Positions 1 to 11,998 of a stretch of 64,000 bases of DNA are shown here, one piece after another. The translations under genes were made by a program, and so were the position numbers. Under the pieces are notes generated by a model. The model did no database searches. It saw only the letters and a list, made by a program, of their open reading frames with translations, and was not told the DNA's origin. Origin of the DNA: Pontederia crassipes (taxonomy: Eukaryota > Streptophyta > Magnoliopsida > Commelinales > Pontederiaceae); NCBI GenBank assembly GCA_030549335.1, contig CM060191.1:60585947-60649946 (forward strand), read 5' to 3'. Every line of letters begins with the position of its first letter. The first letter of the stretch is position 1.

Positions 1-167
1 TCTATGAAGAATCATTTTGACTTAATAACATCTTTACGCCTTAAAATTTGGAAAAAGAATGTGGTACAATTATTATAGATCAAGAGATTTTGAACTCAAA
101 TCTCATTAAAGAGTAGTAATATGTTCCTATTTCATAGTTATCTTTTGGTATTGGATTTTTGTAGGGC

Positions 168-392
168 ACCCTTCAATTCATCCGAATACTTGCCTCCCAT
201 GTCCCCCCATTTGATTTGATCGCTTCCTTCTCTAACGTCATCCAAACCAAATCGATTTGCATAGTTAGGGCATCACTAATCACACTCGTCGCCCTCTCTT
301 TGACCTCATTAGCATTAATAGCTCTAGAGTGGTTCGTCCTGGGCTACGCTGCCGGTGCAAAAGCCATTATGCTGCAATGCTGCTATTCTTGA
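168..392 (+). pseudogene. Exon-like hydrophobic fragment in copy A
   Basis: Copy B at ~25378 lacks 168 to ~1265, so this stretch is an insertion in A or a loss in B. It is more GC-rich than its surroundings. It begins just after TTTTTGTAG, which resembles a 3' splice site, and then stays open in one frame for about 75 codons to a TGA near 390. The frame includes a strongly hydrophobic Leu/Ala/Ile-rich run around 250-345, suggestive of a membrane helix. I do not recognise the family. It may be an exon captured by or next to the hAT-like element at 577, or chance. Confidence 0.25.
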
Positions 393-576
393 CACTGTCG
401 GAGCTAGGCTTGCGCAACGTCGCCGACCCGGTTTCCCAAGTGTGATCAAGACCCAGTACCAGTCGGCACCAGGATGATTACGGGGTCCAAAAAAATTACC
501 CCGTAAAATTTTGGCTGGCTTTGGGTCAAGGTAGACTCGGATCCGAATCCGAGTTTGCTCAGCTCTAATTTTTTTT

Positions 577-1264
577 CAATGTTATCAAAATCGGATCGGA
601 CCGGCCGGTTCAACCAGTTCAATTGCGAACCGGCCGAAAATTCGGTTCGGTTTGATGTTAAAATCGTTTTTACTATTGAACCGGCCGGTTGAACCGGGCT
701 CGTTGAACTGCAGATTTTGAAGAATAAAATTAAAAAAAATATAAAAAAAGAAAGTTAAAAAAGGAATAAGGAAAGAAATATAACAAAGGTAAGAAAAGGA
801 GGGAATATGACATGTCTAAAATTAAATAGAAATTGAAATAAAAAAGGTAAGTATTTAAAATTGAATAACATTAAAATGGAAAATTATAAAAGGCATAAAT
901 AAAGGAAATAAAAAAAAGTGTTAAAGAAAAAGATAAATAACAATAATTTAAGATGAAATTTATTAATATAACATCTATCATCAATAAATAATAAATATTA
1001 AATTAATAATGATCTATTTATATTTATATGTTAATCATTATTAAAAAATTAATAAATAAAAAATATGTTATATTAATTTTTAGCATTATTAATAGGTTAT
1101 TAGTATAATATTCATATACTATATCATATAATTTATATTATATATTTATAAATAATATTATTTTAATAAAATCCGGTTCAATCCGATCGAACCCGATCGG
1201 ACCGGTCCAACCGCGACCCAATAGAAAGTCCGGTCAGTTCGTCGGTCTGGTTATGAAAATATAT
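577..1264. mobile_element. Non-autonomous hAT-like (MITE) element, copy A
   Basis: About 690 bp, closely similar along its whole length to 31858-32587. It starts CAATGTTATCAAAATCGG and ends in a CCGGTC-rich arm running into GAAAATAT. The interior is very AT-rich and has no ORF. The 31858 copy has a clean 8-bp TSD, which assigns the family. Here both flanks are T-runs, so the TSD and exact right end are ambiguous. Confidence 0.75.
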
Positions 1265-2870
1265 TTTTTTATCTTCCTTTATAATAGAATCAAAATAAAA
1301 AATTAAAATGTATCTTTGATCTAACTATATAAAATAGCAAAATCTATCGTACAATCCAAAATATTCTAATTAATTTCATATTCAACCTAAAAAAGTCTAC
1401 TTAATAACATTTATTTCAACTAACTAAAATAATTTAAGTTAATAATACTGTTCTTTAATTATGATTAGGGATGTAAGAAAAACCTAATCATTCGAAAAAT
1501 CGAAAAATTTGATTCAAAAAATCTAATCAAATCTAATCTAATCAAACCTAATCATTCGATTTTTCAGAATAAATAAAATCACTCCTTATAAAAAAAATTG
1601 TCGGAGTCCGGCCCGAACCAAATATATTTTTAAAATTAATATAACTAAACTATTACTTCATTTTGAAAATAATAGTTTATAATTGGATTTAATAGGGGTG
1701 TCCCCTACTTAAGTAGGGGACACCCTGTCCCTTAATTTATTAACCATTGGATTTTAGATCTATGGTGTATAGTTGAACCGGTGGTTTATTTTAATCTAAT
1801 CTTTTTTTACCGGTGGTTTAATATTTAATTCTTTTTATCACCGGTTCACTAAAAGCAAAACCTAAAAAGTTTTCTATACCTCTACCCCTCCAGCACCGAC
1901 GTTGATAGCACTCTCCCTCGCCGTCGCATGCTACAGTGCCTCAACACGATGTGTTCTCCACCACTCTAGGCACAAGCTAATGGCACGTACCCACGCCGAT
2001 CGCACGCATCATTGTCATTGCATGCTCCCAATCTCCGGTGTCGCCCAACAACCTGCACGCCCTCTGGCCTGAACCCTGCGGCGTCTCCAAAGTTTTGCGC
2101 CACCAGAACTTCTACAAAGTGCCCCTTTAATTCCAGCAAAAAATACATGGTTCTCTTCTTTACTGCTTGGACTATTTTGACTATTTTTATAGCGTCCCGT
2201 TGTGCTTTATTGATGATTTTTTACCAATATGTCTTTCAATGTCCATGAATGGTGCTATTATTATATTGCATTGTAAAGAAAGTAAAAGCACCACTTTGAT
2301 ATGCATGTTATGAAATTATCAGGATAATTATCTAATAATTTTAATTTAATTTTAATTATTCGTTAGGTTTTTGACTCCTTTGTAAGGTTGGATAAAATTT
2401 TCTTGATATTTACTTCAAAGTGTCATCAAGAGCTTTAGCAACATATCCTTACGTGATGTATGCCAAGTTGTCAATAGCAACATATGCACTTGTCAGCCTG
2501 TTTATCAATAGTTGATCCACATGTTGTGTACGTGAGATCTCATACAACTCTATTAGGCAGTGCATTTTCATATTTAATATTAAGTTCCATATTTTGTTTC
2601 TTGTCATTGTTTAATTGTCTTGTGATATGCAGGTTTCATCAATAAGACAAATGACTTTTTTGGCTTAGAGCACCAAGTTGCAGCATCTTTATTATTATTT
2701 AAATATAGCACAAAAAGTGTCACAGGTAATCAATAATGTTGCTACATTTGCCAGCAGCATGAGAAATTTCACATGATTATCATTTCATACATCCATGTTC
2801 TAAGACTGATATTTTTTTTCAATCACTATGCCTTTAATTCTTAAATAATTTCTATTTTTTTATAAATCCA
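1265..2870. other. Non-coding stretch before the FAR1 relic
   Basis: 1270-1460 matches 25380-25600 of copy B. 1475-1565 is a low-complexity run of AATCTAATC/AATCATTCG-type words. 1696-1725 is a perfect palindrome, listed separately. 1875-2150 is a GC-richer island with short overlapping ORFs on both strands that match nothing I recognise; it could be 5' leader of the FAR1-like relic downstream. No gene is supported here. Confidence 0.5.
1696..1725. repeat. Perfect 30-bp palindrome
   Basis: Two 15-base arms with no spacer: GGGTGTCCCCTACTT followed by its exact reverse complement. It sits in AT-rich DNA upstream of the FAR1 relic and could be the collapsed end of a fold-back element. Confidence 0.8.
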
Positions 2871-2982
2871 TATTGCTGAAATTTTTTTATGAAGGTGAAT
2901 CCATTTTTACACTGATTTTATATTCTTTTAAAATCTTGTGCTTACTAACAATATTGACTATTGTTTTGTTTAAAGGTACTTT

Positions 2983-4345
2983 TCTCCACATGGATCCAGT
3001 TACAAATATTGAAGAAGAAATTAAGGATGATAATACCGAAGAAGGTGAAGAAGGGATCAATATGAATTCTTATCAATTGTCTAAACCTTATATTGGCATG
3101 ATTTTCGATAGCGAGGATGAAGCATATCAGTATTATAATATGTATGCTAGTACAGTTGGTTTTTCTATTCGAAAGTCTAAAGCACATAACTCAAGAGTTA
3201 CAGGCAATATCATAAATAGAAGAATTGTTTGCTCCAAAGAAGGACACAAGGATTCAAAGAGAAGTAATGAAAAGGTGATTAAGCATAGAAGAGATACTAG
3301 GGAGGATTGTTTGGCCACTTGTACATTGGTCTTAGACAAGACAATAAATGAGAGGTGAGAAAATTTTATGATGAACACAGTCACCCTTTGACAACACCAT
3401 CAAAAATACGAAAATTACGTTCACACAAGCTGCCAATGTTAGAAGCTTCTAAAGAAGATATTGAGAGACTTCGCACTAGTGGCATGGGTCCATCAAACAT
3501 TGCTCGAGCACTTAAATTGGGAGGTGAATTGGACATCACTGCTCAAGATTGTATTGACTATTTGAGATCAAAGAAGAGAAGCACTATAGGTAAAGAATGT
3601 TTGACTATCATAAATTATTTTCAAAATAAGAGGCGCAATGATCCAGGCTTCTATCATAAATGGGAGATAGATGAAAATGGTACTGTAATAAATTTTTTCT
3701 GGGCTGATGGCAGAGCACGGGATAGTTATATCACTTTTGGTGATGTTGTTGTATTTGATACAACATACAGAACCAATAATTTAAAAATGCCATTCGCCCC
3801 ATTTACTGGTATTAATCATCATTGGAAATCATGTTTATTTGGGTGTGCACTACTTGCAGATGAGACCGAGGAGACATTTATTTGGTTATTTGAAAATTGT
3901 TGGACTGCATGAATGGAAAATATCCTATTTGCATTATTACGGATCAAGATATTGCAATGAGTAATACTATATGCAAAGTTTTTCCACATATTAAGCACAT
4001 ATTTTGCACTTGGCATATTGGGAGGAATGCGATGATCCATCTTCAGGATTTATATGCATATGGTACTTTCAAGTAAGAATACAATAAATGGTTATATGAA
4101 TCAACTAGTGTGGATGAATTCGAGGAGTGTTGACTTTCTTTAAAGCAGAAGCATAATATTCCAACTAATCATTGGCTACAAAATATGTACAACAAGCGTA
4201 AACAATGGGTACCTCTTTATTTTAAAGATCTTTTTACCGCAGGTATGCATACTACTCAGAGGTCAGAAAATATTAATACTTTTTTTGATGGATTTGTTAA
4301 TTCAAATACATCGTTAACTGATTTTATACAACAACATGATTTTGT
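2983..4345 (+). pseudogene. FAR1/FRS-type MULE transposase relic, C-terminally truncated
   Basis: Reading across several frames gives a FAR1-related, Mutator-derived transposase. An acidic N-terminus comes first, then a FAR1-type DNA-binding region with FDSEDEAYQYYNMYASTVGF and a degenerate zinc-finger region (about 3085-3355). The MULE transposase core follows from ~3600, with WADGRARDSY, VVVFDTTYRTN carrying the first catalytic Asp (~3745), TDQDIAMSN (~3945) and a CTWHI motif (~4010). The tail has TTQRSENINTFFDGF (~4255). It is broken by TGA at ~3356, TGA at ~3910 and TAA at ~4072. It stops at FIQQHD, well short of a full-length family member, where it abuts the SRLK pseudogene on the opposite strand. 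It could be a MULE remnant or a domesticated FRS gene; the decay favours a dead element. Confidence 0.85.
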
Positions 4346-4361
4346 ACTACTCATTATGGTA

Positions 4362-5735
4362 CATTAGTTTCCCTTTGTCGCTTTTGGCGGGTGGTGGAAA
4401 CTCGGAAGCAGCTAGGCGGAGGTACTGAGTTGCTGCATCTGACCCAGTATATTTCTCCTGAACATTAAGCAACTCCCCGTACCAGACGAAGCAACCTGTA
4501 GAATTATACGCATATGCTGTACAATTGCAGTTGCCCAAGCAAGTCGCCTCACAATCTCCATTACTCCCAGCAGCAATGTTCTGGGAGTTAACAGGTAACC
4601 TCGTGTTGGGCATCTGGAAAAACTGATCCTTTTTTACTTTGTTGGCGCTGCTGCTTTGACATTGCAACGCGGCATTCCTCTTGCAGCCTCCAGTTTGATC
4701 GCCCAAATCCCACTCAGTCGAGTTGTTCTTATCGAATCCCTCCAGACAGTTGCACTGTGGAAGGACATCCTCGTTGCAGCTACCGAACGGTCCGCAAATA
4801 TAAACAACATCGCACTGCTTCCCTGGCTTCATCCAGAAGATTGATCACACAATTGAATCCAGCCATGCAATTTCCATGATCCGTCCCGTGGAGTTCATCA
4901 CGAACCTGGAGAGGTTGAATGAACTATTCCTGGCCGAATACGTCAGATAGCTCTCCTTCTCATTGTTAACAAATTCAACATTATAAATACTATTCCCAGT
5001 TAAGTCAGGAACGTTAGTAAAGATCTTGCTCTCTTCCACCCATGTCCCGGTGGTCCAATATATGGTAGATTGGTTCCATAACAAATAGAATTGGGTGGTT
5101 CCGTTGGGGTCTAACTCAAGGTTGAAGATTCCAGGCGACGGATCTGCGGAGTTCTTCCATGATGTGAGGCGTTGGGACCTGTTGGTCCGTTTGTTGAACC
5201 CGAGCTTGGCCCCTGGAAGCCATGTATCGCCGGGATGATCAAAACTTTGCCAGAAGAAGTTTGACGAGTTGGATTCATCTCTCAGCTGAAGGTTCCCATC
5301 GTCAAGCAGGACAGCAACAGAGGATGTGGAGGATACATTGGCATCAGTGGACCACACAGTGGACCTGGAACTATCGAGCAGAACCAGGTTCCCATCCTCT
5401 GAGATCTTTAGCTCCGATGTAGTCGGATCCGTGACGGGGTTTTCCCTGTTGGCCAGCCAGACGGTGGTGGACGTCGAGAAACTGTACCAGATGGCTACGT
5501 AGTACTTGGAGGAGCTTCCTGGTCGGAAGAATCCCAGCACAAAGTTGCCGCTCGAGGAGGTGATCGTCTGGTTCCCGGAGAGAGACTGGTTGACGGAGAT
5601 GGTGTCAGCTGCCAAGCACAGCGTGGTGTGGTGGAGTTCGACGAAGACTAGGAAGAGCAGGAGAGGAAAGACGGCATGAACAGAGCGGCATGAGTCGGAA
5701 GTTGAGCTCTTCGGTCGAGACATGGCCGCAGACAC
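4362..5735 (-). pseudogene. G-type lectin SRLK ectodomain, copy A (kinase missing)
   Basis: The ATG at 5733-5735 opens a 296-codon frame. It has an N-terminal hydrophobic signal peptide (about residues 22-43), a bulb-lectin domain (about 44-160, with FVLGFFRPG, TVWLANRENPVTD and WQSFDHPGDTWLPG) and an S-locus glycoprotein domain (about 190-296). A TGA at 4845-4847 stands where copy B has Trp. The frame then continues downstream to 4362 through an EGF-like segment (CGPFGSC, CNCLEGFD) and a PAN-type Cys-rich segment (CNCTAYAYNSTGCFVW). Transmembrane and kinase parts are absent; homology ends where copy B carries the solo LTR. The family resembles the Arabidopsis At2g19130-like group of plasma-membrane receptor kinases. 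The nonsense codon and lost kinase make this a pseudogene, although a secreted lectin/S-domain fragment could in principle be made. Confidence 0.9.
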
Positions 5736-5828
5736 CCCGGCAATAAAACAAAAGACTTAAAAAAAAACCTCTGATTGCTATTTGTGAAGTTAACGCAACC
5801 AGTAACGAAGAAAAATGCGATACGCGTT

Positions 5829-5836
5829 CCTTTATC
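5829..5836 (-). promoter_or_regulatory. Degenerate TATA box of SRLK copy A
   Basis: The minus strand reads GATAAAGG, about 95 bases upstream of the ATG. The aligned position in copy B (31264-31271) reads TATAAAGG. If this is the TATA element, copy A has lost its first T. The position fits a plant core promoter, but function is inferred. Confidence 0.4.
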
Positions 5837-7043
5837 TCACCTTTTGATTAATTTAATTAAGAACCATAATGAGCCATTAGTTCATGTATGTATACGTAAT
5901 TATCTAATGTATCTACCCGCCCAACCTAAATAACGACATTGATGTACTGTACTACGAGAAAAAGAGACGGCTCTGGTTGTGGTCTAAGAGCTGCCAAGTG
6001 ACAACTGCTGTATGATGAGACCGTGCAAAAAAAATCAACAAGGGCATGGTCAATTTAGTATTAAGATATTTTATTTTGTCAAGTGTGCTTTGGAAAATTC
6101 AAGCATGCTTTGTTTTCAAAATTGGACTGCTGATGTTTATGAGGCGAGAATTTCGCCGTCCAATAATGGAGGGGGATGTATCATGTGTTGGCCGATGAGT
6201 GGAGACGGCCCTGAAGGCAAGTTTAAAATTTTTTTTATATAAATTTAAAATATTTTTATTAAAAGTTTTATTTATTTTCGGGAGGTATAGGACGTGAAGC
6301 AATTTTATTGAACTAGTTAAGTTTGATAGTGAGTCGATTTTTAATTTGTAGACAATAATTATTAGCATCTCACGGATCATCCGCATTATTTTCTATATGC
6401 ACGTGTTGGGAAAAAAATTGCAAACTTAATTATCTATTATATTTTTGAGTGATATTTAAAATACTATACAATAAAGGTAATTAAACTTCATGGAGTAAAA
6501 AAATTTGACACATAATTCTCACATGAGAACAGAACCCAAGAGCAATTGAATGTATGGAGAGGTTTAACTTTGCACACTTCTATATCTCATAGGATGTTGA
6601 CACCACTTTGGTTTCATTTGACCAATGGAGATAAGTAATTTCGCATTATAAGTTGATTTTTTCTAGAAGTTTGCCTCTTATTTTAAAATACTGAAAAAAA
6701 TGATGCATCAGAATTAGTTAATGCAAAGGTTAATCCTAGAAAGGGTGGAAAAAATTTGCATACAAAAAAATTTAAGAGATTTAGAGAATAATTTTCAATT
6801 TGACAATCACTCAGATGATAATTTTTTATTTAATTTGCATAAAATAAATATTCATATAAAACACCGAATAATTTAAACCTTAGACACTTTATATAAGGAT
6901 TCCTAATATAAAATTAAAAATAAAAAATTTCTGAAGTTATCTAAATTTCAGAGACTTTGCTATCGAGCATCATAATCAATCTCTTTTAAACTCATTCACA
7001 GGTTCGTTGACCCAATTATTTGATGGCATATATCACATAAAGG
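5837..7043. other. Duplicated intergenic DNA upstream of SRLK A
   Basis: Colinear with copy B 31272-33340 apart from B's insertions (possible solo LTR 31319-31639, hAT-like 31858-32587). Around 6150-6215 it gives the region where B later gained the hAT-like element. Small ORFs here are not conserved between the copies. No gene seen. Confidence 0.6.
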
Positions 7044-8031
7044 TAGGGCTCTTCACGGACCCGATCCAAAACCCGACCCAACCCGTTCTAAAGCAATTTG
7101 GTTGGGTTGGGCCGGGTTGTGCGAAATCTGACCCACAAACCCGAACCAACCCGACCCGGCCCAGTTCGGGTCGGATTGGGTCGGGTACTCGGTTCACCCT
7201 CGCTACCGGCTCTTTCTCATTCGCGAAGACCTCTCATCCGGCCACTCCTCTCTTGGCCATGGACTATGAACCGCCGCTCCCCCCTCTCCCTCATACCCCT
7301 CTCGTTTGACCTATCCTCCCCTTTCACCGTGGCCGCTGCGCCTCCTCCCTCGACGACATCCGATCATCGCTTTGAGGTACTCGCTCGGAGAACCGGCGCT
7401 GCTCCTCCCTCGACAAGATTCGGCCGTTTTGGTTCCTTCCTCGACGAGATCTGGCCACCACACTTCCTCCCTTGATGAGATCCGTCGACGCTTCCTCCCT
7501 CGATGAGATCTGGCTGCCACACCTTGACAAGATCCGGGCCATCCGGCCATGCCTCCTCCCTCAACAAGATCTAATCGCCGCACTTCCTCCCTCGACAAAA
7601 TCTGGCCATGCCTCCTCCCTCAACAAGATCCAACCACTGCACTTCCTCCCTCGACGAGATCTGGTCGTCGCGCTTCCTCCTTTTCTCGGAGATCCGGTCG
7701 CGCCTCCTCCTTCGACGAGATCCAGCCGCCGCGCCTCCTCCCTAAACATCATGTCTTCGAGTCTTCAACTCTTCCGCTCTTCGTGACTTCGACGATGGAT
7801 GTAGGGCAGGTGGTGACTTCGATGGGCCAGCCCGGCCCGAGTCATCGGGTCAGCGGATCGGGTCGGTTCATCTCGGGTTGGGAAAACATGAACCCGTACC
7901 CGACCCGTATATGCTCGGGTTTGACTCGGTTCGGGTCCGACCCGAACATGGACCCAACCCGACCCAAAAGTGTTTGGGTCGGGTCGGGTCGTTGGGCTCA
8001 CCGGGTTGACCCGACCCGGTGAACAGCCCTA
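7044..8031. mobile_element. Non-autonomous hAT-type element carrying a minisatellite
   Basis: 988 bp flanked by the perfect 8-bp TSD CATAAAGG (7036-7043 and 8032-8039). Copy B has the empty site ATAAAGGTC near 33335. Ends are imperfect inverted repeats: TAGGGCTCTTCAC on the left, and TAGGGCTGTTCACC as the reverse complement of the right. Subterminal regions are rich in GGGTCGGGT/ACCCGACCC words. An 8-bp TSD with short TIRs is the hAT signature. No transposase is present. The middle (7335-7750) is a GC-rich minisatellite that generates many spurious ORFs on both strands. Confidence 0.9.
7335..7750. repeat. CTCCCTCGACGAGATC minisatellite
   Basis: Roughly a dozen degenerate units of about 25-40 bp built on CCTCCCTCGACGAGATCTGG lie inside the hAT-type element. 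Units vary in length and share the CTTCCTCC...GAGATC core. The Ser/Arg/Pro-rich ORFs here are products of the repeat. Confidence 0.8.
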
Positions 8032-8330
8032 CATAAAGGTCAAAATGATTTACATGTTAGTTAAGGTTTCCAATAAGTTATAAAAAAATTCACAATGACT
8101 TGAATCATCTCTGAGTCATTGTCAATTGTTCGTGTTCAACAAACTTAAACAATATTGGAACTTGTCATGATGAAAATTAATCTATCAACTGCACTTGCAT
8201 ATGGTATCCGAGACATGCATTTCCTTTTCTACATCGGATTGAAAGATAGTGGAAAGATGTAGACATGAAGTTGATGGATTATTCAAAGGTTTTGCTTTAT
8301 AGACATGTCAAACATGGATATACAAATCTT

Positions 8331-8937
8331 GATCGTAAGATCGCATGATCGATCTTACCTGGGGTACACGATCTCGATCTCATGTTTGAGATCATTTTTG
8401 TAGGATCGGTAGGATCATAAAATCTAGATCGTAGGATCGTAAGATCCTACCGATCCTACTAATATTGTTCCATTTTTTTTGTAATATTTTTTAAATTTTG
8501 ACTAAGTGAAACATGATTTTTGGAGAAATAAAATTAAGAATAAGTTGATGATCGGTTATAACTAAAATTTTAAAGTTAGTTTTTAACAAAATAAATGTAA
8601 TTTCAATATATATTAAAATCTATTTTATATAATTTTACTTCATATTAATCATATTGTTATCATTTTTTTGTCAGTTCATATTAAATTATTATTAGATAAG
8701 TAATAAATGTATACATGTGTAGGGAAATCTTAATGGGATAATAGTTAATTTAATATTATCTATAATCTAAATAATTATAGATTTATTAAAAGCTATTTTA
8801 ATATAACCTTATATATTAAATTAATATTTTAATATATAGGTAAGATCTTACGATCCTCGATTCTCGATTCGATCTCACGATCTTCGATCTTACGGACCCC
8901 TTTCAATCTTATATAAGATCCCGATCTTGACTACCTT
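8331..8937. mobile_element. GATC-rich insertion in copy A (MITE-like)
   Basis: Copy B reads straight through at ~33785, while A carries about 600 extra bases. Both ends are dense in GATC words that form local inverted repeats (ATCGTAAGATCG and CGATCTTACG types); the centre is AT-rich and has no ORF. Boundaries come from the A/B comparison. I cannot define a clean TSD or TIR, so the class is open. Confidence 0.55.
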
Positions 8938-11900
8938 GTTTGTAATAGTGAATTTTCAAGTCAAGAAGAGTGTACCCTATGCCTTAAAATTTTTTATATT
9001 GCACTAAGATCCTTCAAGTCAAATTTTGAATGAAGGAGTTTCTTAAAATTATGAATTCTGACATGTTTCTAACATAATAAGCATATCAGCAACAAATAAA
9101 ACCAGACGAATGATGTTGTGCTTGTGATATATGGCAATGCATGTTCTTCAAATACATGAACTTCTTTAAGATAGAAATTTGGTCTTCTTTGCTTGGAATG
9201 AACAACCCTCCTAATTGACTTATCAAAATATTTTCTTGAAGTTCTCCATGTCGGAAGCTCTAAGTTGAAATGGCACACAATCGCAAGTAGCACTAAATTG
9301 AGATGTGTCTGACATCAAAGAGTAATATCTCAATATAGTTCATTCCCTCTTCGATGATCTTTAGCAACTAGACGTGCATATATCTCATGTCATTAACTCT
9401 TGGTACTGCGAGATTCTTTCTAAAAATTCACTTACAACTAATGATCTTTTTGTTTTTCAATAATTTGACCATCTACCATATTTGATTTTTGTAGATAGAT
9501 TTCGTCTCTCAAAATACTATGAGATTCTTCTTCTTCGGTCACTTACAATGCATCAGTAATCATGTCATTGAAGTCATATTATTTTGGAGGACCCAATTGT
9601 CTATGGGGAGGTCCGCTCGCATTTGACTACTCTTTTACTTGCTATTCATATTATTTATGTTCGGAATGTTCAACTTGATGTGGTCCTTTTGCATAATCCT
9701 CAATTAGAGTTACTTCAATTTTAACATGTTTGTTGATACTTTCATCTACTACTTTAACTCCATTCACCTTTGATTGATGCCTCATCAAATGTCATTCTCA
9801 CGGGTGTTACTCAGAATCATTTTTAAACTCAAATTCATAATTCGTATAATGCATGTGAAATACAACATGTTTTACAATATGACTTTAATTAATTTTTTTG
9901 TAATTTGATCGTGGCATGCATCATTTTAGGTCTCTTTTAGTTATATATTTAGATTTTGAATACTAATTTTCTGAATATTATAATAGGTGGTGGATTAACT
10001 TTATTGTTTTAATTAATTTGCAAGAAAAAGAACAATTGGAGCATATGTGTGAAATTGTTGATGCAATTCTCATTCACATGCAATTTGGATCCAATTTCGA
10101 CCATCAAGTTGAAATGAATTACAATATAAGTGAGTTACAAGTTCATCAGATGAATTATAAGGCACAAACGAATTACGTACACTTCCAAGCTTGGAGCATA
10201 AGGCACAAATCATTAAAGTAGAATTGACACCTATGCATCATTATCAACACAAGGATTGAAATCAGAGATATGCATCCTTTATCATCAAACCGGTCACCAT
10301 AACAAGAATTATCATTACACCTAAGGCGTCAATTTGTTATTGAATTATCCATCAAGGCGCCATAGGAAAGGGATAATAAGAAGTGAATGGTTGATTTGAT
10401 TTATCATAATCCAAGATTGAAGGCGCAAACTAGGATAATTATAGTAACAGTCGTGAAGTTGAATTAGTTGATGTCGAAGCAAAGACATGTCATAAGTCAA
10501 TTGGCTGAGAAAGAAGGCACAACGTCGAAGAACCCATAAACAAACTTTTACTCAACGTCGAAAAACCCATAAACAAACTTGAAATCTTATCAAAGTCGAG
10601 ATTTATCACAACTGGAATTTAAAGTTGACCATTGATTATTACAAACGTGATGATCATAATCAGGCTTTCGCACCTATAAATAACATGCATGTTAATTGTT
10701 TAGAACATGCATGTTAATTGATTCTTTTATTTATTAGAACATGCATATTAATTGATTAAAAGAAACAAAAATCAAGTTATAAATTAAATAACATGTTTGA
10801 AACAACTCCTGAATAGGTGTTACATGGCTACACCTGTTAGCATACCCTATGGAATTAATAATGATGACTTTTCTTTTGTTTATGAAATCAAATCATCCTT
10901 ATAGAGATTACATTTTTAGGCACTAGTTGTCACGTCAAAAAAAGTAGCTTATTCAAGTAGCAAATAGAGTTTTGATCAAGTCAAAACATTAGTTCAATTG
11001 TTTAATAAATATTTTTTAAGAGGGGTTTAGAGATTTGAGCACAAAACTCTCTAAATTGGAGTAGCTTATAGAGTATAGGGTACAATAATTTTATATTTTC
11101 TTCCTACTATAACCTTATTTTTTAATAAAAACTTTTTATTTACTTTTCAAACATTATATATAATTTTTTATTTTAATTTTACTTAGAACAAATATAAATT
11201 TTATTTTAACCTAATCAACATTTTTATTTGTGCCAACAAAAAGATGTCAAAGTTTGAGGAGGCCCATGTGAAAATAGTTCTATCTGTGTTCCCGTACTAA
11301 GTTAATTCTTCATAGTGGTTGGATTGTTTTATTAATCATTTAACTATGTGTGGAGTTTAAGTCTAATATATATGTAAGAAATTCATATTTTATATATGTA
11401 AAAAAACATTTTGCCAAGAGCTTAAGTACGTCTCAAGTGGTTGTTAGCGACTCGGACCTTTGCTTCAAGTCGAACCAATCGAGTCAGTCGGTCGACCTAA
11501 TAGTAATAAAATATTATATTTTAATATAATATGTTAAATCACTTTATCATATTTCCATCATGCACATACACATCAAGCTCAAAATTCAATTATACGAAAA
11601 CTAGCATAATATTTATAAGACTAAATCTTAGATTACATCTAACATTATATTAAAAAATATGTAATTTTAGTAATGTATATATATTAGGTTCACAATTATC
11701 ACAATAATAATTACATAACTGTTGACAAATTGAAATCTCAACTAAAAGTATTTATATAATTTATAATTTTATTTTCTTAATTTGTATAGTAAATTTCTTG
11801 TTAGAAATAATAAATAAATAAAATTATCCAATGTCAAAACATTAAGACAAGAGTATAAATTTTATTCTACAAATAAATATATAATAAATTTTGTGGTAAA

Positions 11901-11998
11901 ATATCTAATTCAAATTTATTACATATAAAATTAAATAAAATAAAAAATTATGTATATATAGTATTTGCATAATGCTATACTGACCATATTAATGTATT
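8938..11998. other. Duplicated intergenic DNA with an A-only middle
   Basis: 8938 to ~9625 matches 33795-34535, and ~11190-11998 matches 36205-37935 (interrupted in B by the element at 36471). The middle, ~9630-11185, has no counterpart in B, where a copia fragment stands instead. It holds a 10500-10580 direct repeat (two copies of a ~29-bp unit containing AACCCATAAACAAACTT) and three near-copies of AACATGCATGTTAATTG at 10684-10760. No coding region is supported. Confidence 0.55.

Noticed and set aside
7007-8022. Many overlapping Arg/Ser/Pro-rich ORFs on both strands
   Set aside because: They are produced by the GC-rich minisatellite and GGGTCGGGT ends of the hAT-type element; all frames stay open together.
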